From Quercus robur (taxonomy: Eukaryota; Streptophyta; Magnoliopsida; Fagales; Fagaceae): a stretch of 64,000 bases of DNA. The position numbers were made by a program, and so were the translations under genes. Shown piece after piece: positions 60,201-64,000 of the stretch. The first letter of the stretch is position 1; every line of letters begins with the position of its first letter. Below the pieces are notes generated by a model, which had not been told where the DNA came from, made no database searches, and worked only from the letters and a program-made list of their open reading frames with translations. The DNA lies in NCBI RefSeq assembly GCF_932294415.1, contig NC_065535.1, positions 92,334,862 through 92,398,861 on the forward strand, read 5' to 3'.

Positions 60201-61700
60201 ACTTAAGAAAGTTAAAATTTCTTAAAATGAGATTACCCCTCATTTTTCTTAAATGAAGCAGCTCTCTATATCATTTGAGTTTTGAGAGTGCAACTCCTTA
60301 CTAATAAAAGTGACCGGATTGTTCGGCATGATTGAATTTTCTCTTATTCTTAAATAATTAACATATTTTTCAGCTTTCATCTCTATATGTTAGTACAATT
60401 TTAACTTCCTTTTTTTTTTATCTTCTCAAAAAAAAAAATCCTTATTTTCTTTTTCTTTTATGTTTGAATAATCTTCTTTTTCAATTAAGAATTTAATTCA
60501 TCTGAGTGTTTATGCATGAAGTGTTTGGAGGTTCATGGGAGGATCTAGGGGTTTCAAGCTGCAAAGTTAGACGTCTAACTATCTATAAAAAAAAAAATAA
60601 TAATAATAATAAATTATTAAAAAAAGGTTTGAAACATGCATATATAAGACTTTTCTTCCCCTCCTTCTCAATAAAATTGTTAAAAAAATTATCCTATGGT
60701 TTCAAAAAATATATTTCCTTTTTATGTTATGATACTTTTTTTCTTCTCTTTTTTTTTTTTTTTTCGTTTGTCACTTACTTTAATTAATTATCTCTTTAAA
60801 TACTTACAGTAATTTAATGAGTCATAATATATATGGATGGTCTAATGAATTATTGCATTTTTTTTTGGCAATCACTTTTCTTTTTCTTTTTTCTTTTTCT
60901 TTAATGTTTTGGAAAATTTTTAAATCATATTAAGGTGATTAAGAATATGTATAAACTCATTTAATTTATTCCCTTTTCAAGGTTTTAATTCTTCTTTTTT
61001 AAAAGTATAGAATTTATTTTACTACACCCTAGACTACATATAGATTTAAATTGTAATTTTTCTCATTTGAAATTTGAATACAATACATACATATATATAT
61101 ATATATATATATGTAAAAACAGTATATATATTTTTTAATTTAATAGCGTCTACAATAATATAATGGAATTTAACAACTCCATTAAAAACATAAAAGAAGA
61201 TAAGAATCTTGACGGTAAAATAAAATAATAATAAAAATAAAAAACAGCCTTGAAGGTTAAGGAGACAAATAGGACGCCAAAGTTTTTGATTTACACTTCA
61301 ATACACTGCCATGTGTAGTTATTTATTTATTTGCTGGCGAAATGATGGAATGGAGTATTGTTTGTCAGTCCATATAAATACCCTATTTAATGAGAGATAG
61401 TACAACAATAAAAACTCATGAAAAGATGTGGTACCCAGAATTCAGATTAATAATTGAAGAAAAAAAAACCACAAACCATCTTTTATTTCAATTTTATTTT
61501 ATAAGACACCTACACTTTTTTAAGGTAAGCATAACTCTTACCCTTTCACATACATACAACTCTTTTTCTTCCTTCTAATCCTGTTCTCTATTTTATTTCA
61601 TGATCACTAGGAAGTAGCAGCAACTAGTGACACTAAACTTTAGACCCAACAAGTGGAAACATACATAAATAGTCAAAGAGATAGTGCTCTCCAATGACAC
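60201..61700. other. AT-rich intergenic DNA, no gene seen
   Basis: It includes (TA)n tracts (60140-60175, 61085-61112) and long T runs. Short open frames are low complexity. Confidence 0.5.
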
Positions 61701-61707
61701 ATGTTAA

Positions 61708-63039
61708 TTAGATAGCAATGACAGCAACTTTCATTCCAGATTGACAATGTCCAGCAATACTGCAGATGAAGAAATTTTGGCCTTTCACAAGTTTGATTTG
61801 ATCCTTTCCTGTCTTGTAAACTTTGGAACCTCTTGGTGTCGTGCATGTATTGTAACCCACTTTGTTCACAGCTACCAAGTTGTGTGCAGCTGGGCTATAG
61901 TTGAACGCTGAAAAGTCAAGTAAAGACAACCTTCTTGGTCAATATATATCACAAAGTCTGTCATATAACAAAGAAAAGACAAATGATAAAGTTTTTTTTA
62001 TTTTTATTTTTGGCTAAAACAAGATAAAGTTATTACTAATCTTTGAGTAGTAATTGATACGGACAACAACATTATAAATAATTTTTTAATTATTTTCAGA
62101 AAATTATAAAATATTTCAGTGTGTGTTATATCAGTTTAGAAGTTTTATATAATAAAATTTATAATTTTTATAATATTGTTATTTTTTTTATAATGCTTTT
62201 AAAAATTTGTACTAATCCTACCAACACTCTAAAGATAGAAATAAAAATAGGAAGTTATATCTTACCAACCCACTACAAGCCTTAGTGATTATTGTACATA
62301 GTTCATTTAAAAAAAAAAAAAATGTGATTAGTGTACATAAAGCTTTTTACTTTTTGTTGTTAATGTCGTTTGTTCCTTTGCAACCACATTTATTATTGGC
62401 AAACTGTATTCTTTTGCTTTTTCAACCAAATCCAACCCCATAACAGGGTCATGTCGGTTTCACTATTTATATTTCTTTATTCTATTTTTTGTCCCATGTT
62501 GATGTTATAATCCCTAATTTTCCATGATGCTATAGTTTCGAGACTAGCTCCTAAAATTTACAGGCCTTACACAAATCAATTTAGCTTTTTTTTATTTTTT
62601 TTATTTGCTGAATATCAATTTAGCTTTTTCTAAGGAAGAAGCATATAGTTTTAGATAACTCGGTTTATGTTATCATGCCTTTATGATTAATTTTTCTTTT
62701 ATTGTGATATTTATATTATTTTATTATGATAAAAGTTATAATAATATAACTAGTGAAGAGATAAAATAAATAAAGTAATGTTAAGGGAGGTCAAATAGTT
62801 AAAAATAGAGCAAATATAGCTCTGCTCTGATCTACTAAAAAGTAAATCTTCGTATACTAAACAAGTATGTCACCAGCCCTAAACTGCTTTCCCTTAGGCC
62901 AGCCAGCAACGTTGAAAGTCCAACCACCTGAATCTCCAACAGTGTAGCTGGCTGCATGAGCCATCTCAGAGTGAAGCACAAACATCAACATGCACAGAAA
63001 CACTGTGGCAACCATTGCACTCCCTCTTCCCTGAGCCAT
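61708..63039 (-). CDS. Plantacyanin-type phytocyanin (basic blue copper protein), 2 exons, anomalous donor site
   Basis: Exon 1 is 63039-62862 and exon 2 61907-61708 on the minus strand, about 125 aa (Arabidopsis plantacyanin is near 129). Residues 1-29 form a signal peptide ending AHA, then SYTVGDSGGWTFN starts the mature cupredoxin, so the protein is secreted to the wall. Copper ligands are all present: His68, Cys108, His113, Met118; Cys81 and Cys114 can form the disulfide. The family carries electrons or acts in pollen-tube guidance and stress; the role here is not readable. Oddity: phase needs exon 1 to end at the G of 62862, but the next bases are TT, not GT. The GT at 62862-62861 is one base too early and would shift the frame; a GT at 62873 keeps frame but drops GDIL. 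Either one base is missing, splicing is unusual, or the gene is damaged. A TATA-like attaaaaagg lies about 110 bp upstream of the ATG. Confidence 0.8.
61908..62861 (-). other. Phytocyanin intron
   Basis: About 955 bp, AT-rich, acceptor ttttcag at 61914-61908 on the minus strand. No nested gene was seen. This is the intron position I expect in plantacyanin genes (after GDxL), from family knowledge. Confidence 0.6.
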
Positions 63040-63235
63040 TTTTTTGGTTAAAAAATAAAAACTCAAACTTTGAGAGAAACAGAAGCAGAGAAAGATCGTG
63101 TGTATGTGCGTGTGTGTGTGTCGGTGTGAACTTTGCAGAGGAAGATGGCCTTTTTAATGAGGGTGGTAGTGGACTTATGGGCCCATATGTTGAAACATTT
63201 TTCACAGAAAGAGATGGGTCTGGCCAGTGTCATAA

Positions 63236-64000
63236 ATACTTGTTTAAAACTGTATCCAATGTTATATTATTTAAAAATTTATAAATGTCATTATATTTTA
63301 ATATATTTTACATGGGTCTGGTTAATGTGTGTCATACATTAAGTTTTCGAGAAAATTTTTTCAAAAAATGAAAATTAAGGGCAAACATTAGTAAAATCTA
63401 TTTTATATATATTGAGAAGAAATTTTGAAAGACTTACTACTAGTTATGAACTTTTTAAACTGATTACTACATTGGAGGCTACATAGCTCCATGAATGAAA
63501 TGTGGGATTCTTTCTCGGTTTCTCCAACCAGACATTTCACACATCAAAACTACAGGTCGTTGATACTTGATAGATCCATTAACAAAAGTAGAAACTAAAG
63601 CAAAACATTAGCTTTAACACCACGAAAGCCACAAAATGAGCCTCATTTATGGATCACAATACATCCCAATGGTCGAGAATGATCACACTACATTGGATGC
63701 TGCAATTACTCGAGTCGAGACACATGCATATAACATAACTCTAAAAAATTGACTCGAAAATACCAATATCCATGGCAAACTTAGCGGTGAAGATATACCA
63801 ATTGTAGAAAAAATTCATTGCATTCTTCTTTTTTTACACTGTTTACTATACATCAAGTGTTAGCGTAGGTTGTAGACTAGTAGTGGTAGTTCATGTGTAA
63901 TGGTATATGGTTTCGACTTTAGAGGTTGAAACCTGAAGTTTTTTTTTTTTTTTTGAGAAACAGAAACCTGAAGTTGAAGGTACCACTTTGTTTAATACTA
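63236..64000. repeat. Additional copy of the ABCG 3' flank, without its gene
   Basis: From about 63236 the sequence follows the copy-B flank: cattggaggcta, ctccatgaatgaaatg, gatagatccatta, gcatataacat, aaaattgactcgaaaatacc, ccatggcaaac. It runs to the window end, in the same orientation. Both MITE sites of copy B are empty here. It begins right behind the phytocyanin promoter, so a rearrangement joined the two. Confidence 0.75.

Overview
The window looks like nuclear DNA of a eudicot plant. It is AT-rich, its genes are split by GT-AG introns, it is dense in MITEs, SINEs and LTR-retrotransposon debris, and it carries three plant gene families: a patatin-like lipase, ABCG half-size transporters and a plantacyanin-type phytocyanin. 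A woody rosid (possibly Fagaceae) is my guess from the style of the LTR repeats. I could not test it.

Layout. 1-3936: an intergenic segment present twice (1-677 and 3254-3936); each copy carries a different MITE. 4214-11653 (+): a seven-exon patatin-like acyl hydrolase gene with an apparently intact GSSAG/DGG catalytic dyad; its introns hold retroposon stubs and a LINE ORF1 relic. 11654-24540: no convincing gene; MITEs, tandem repeats, a tRNA-derived SINE and an 839-bp TIR element. 24540-60200: a cluster of ABCG transporter copies in direct orientation. Copy psi (24658-25145) is a collapsed pseudogene in which the first exon is joined to a piece of the last. Copy A (36166-48466) has all eight exons but a premature stop in the last exon and a 5.8-kb LTR element in an 8.2-kb first intron. 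Copy B (53846-57835) has an open frame of 651 codons, but its ancestral start codon is gone and the ancestral promoter is separated from the gene by about 1.6 kb of inserted, tandemly duplicated DNA. 61708-63039 (-): a two-exon plantacyanin gene with a problematic 5' splice site. 63236-64000: another copy of the sequence that lies 3' of the ABCG genes, so the cluster's duplication history probably continues beyond the window.

Between and inside the ABCG copies sits a related set of non-autonomous LTR elements: one nearly complete on the minus strand (27804-31087), one solo LTR (34757-35498) and one 5'-truncated element on the plus strand (37021-42819). The two elements that retain internal DNA lack recognisable gag or pol. 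Instead they carry arrays of a 71/80-bp unit and, antisense to the LTRs, a module made of a TATA box, a leader and a small ORF starting MFEA. The ORF aligns without gaps between the two elements. This antisense module is the most interesting unexplained structure here.

The genes show no sign of acting in one pathway. The ABCG copies are a local gene family undergoing duplication and decay, flanked by two unrelated genes.
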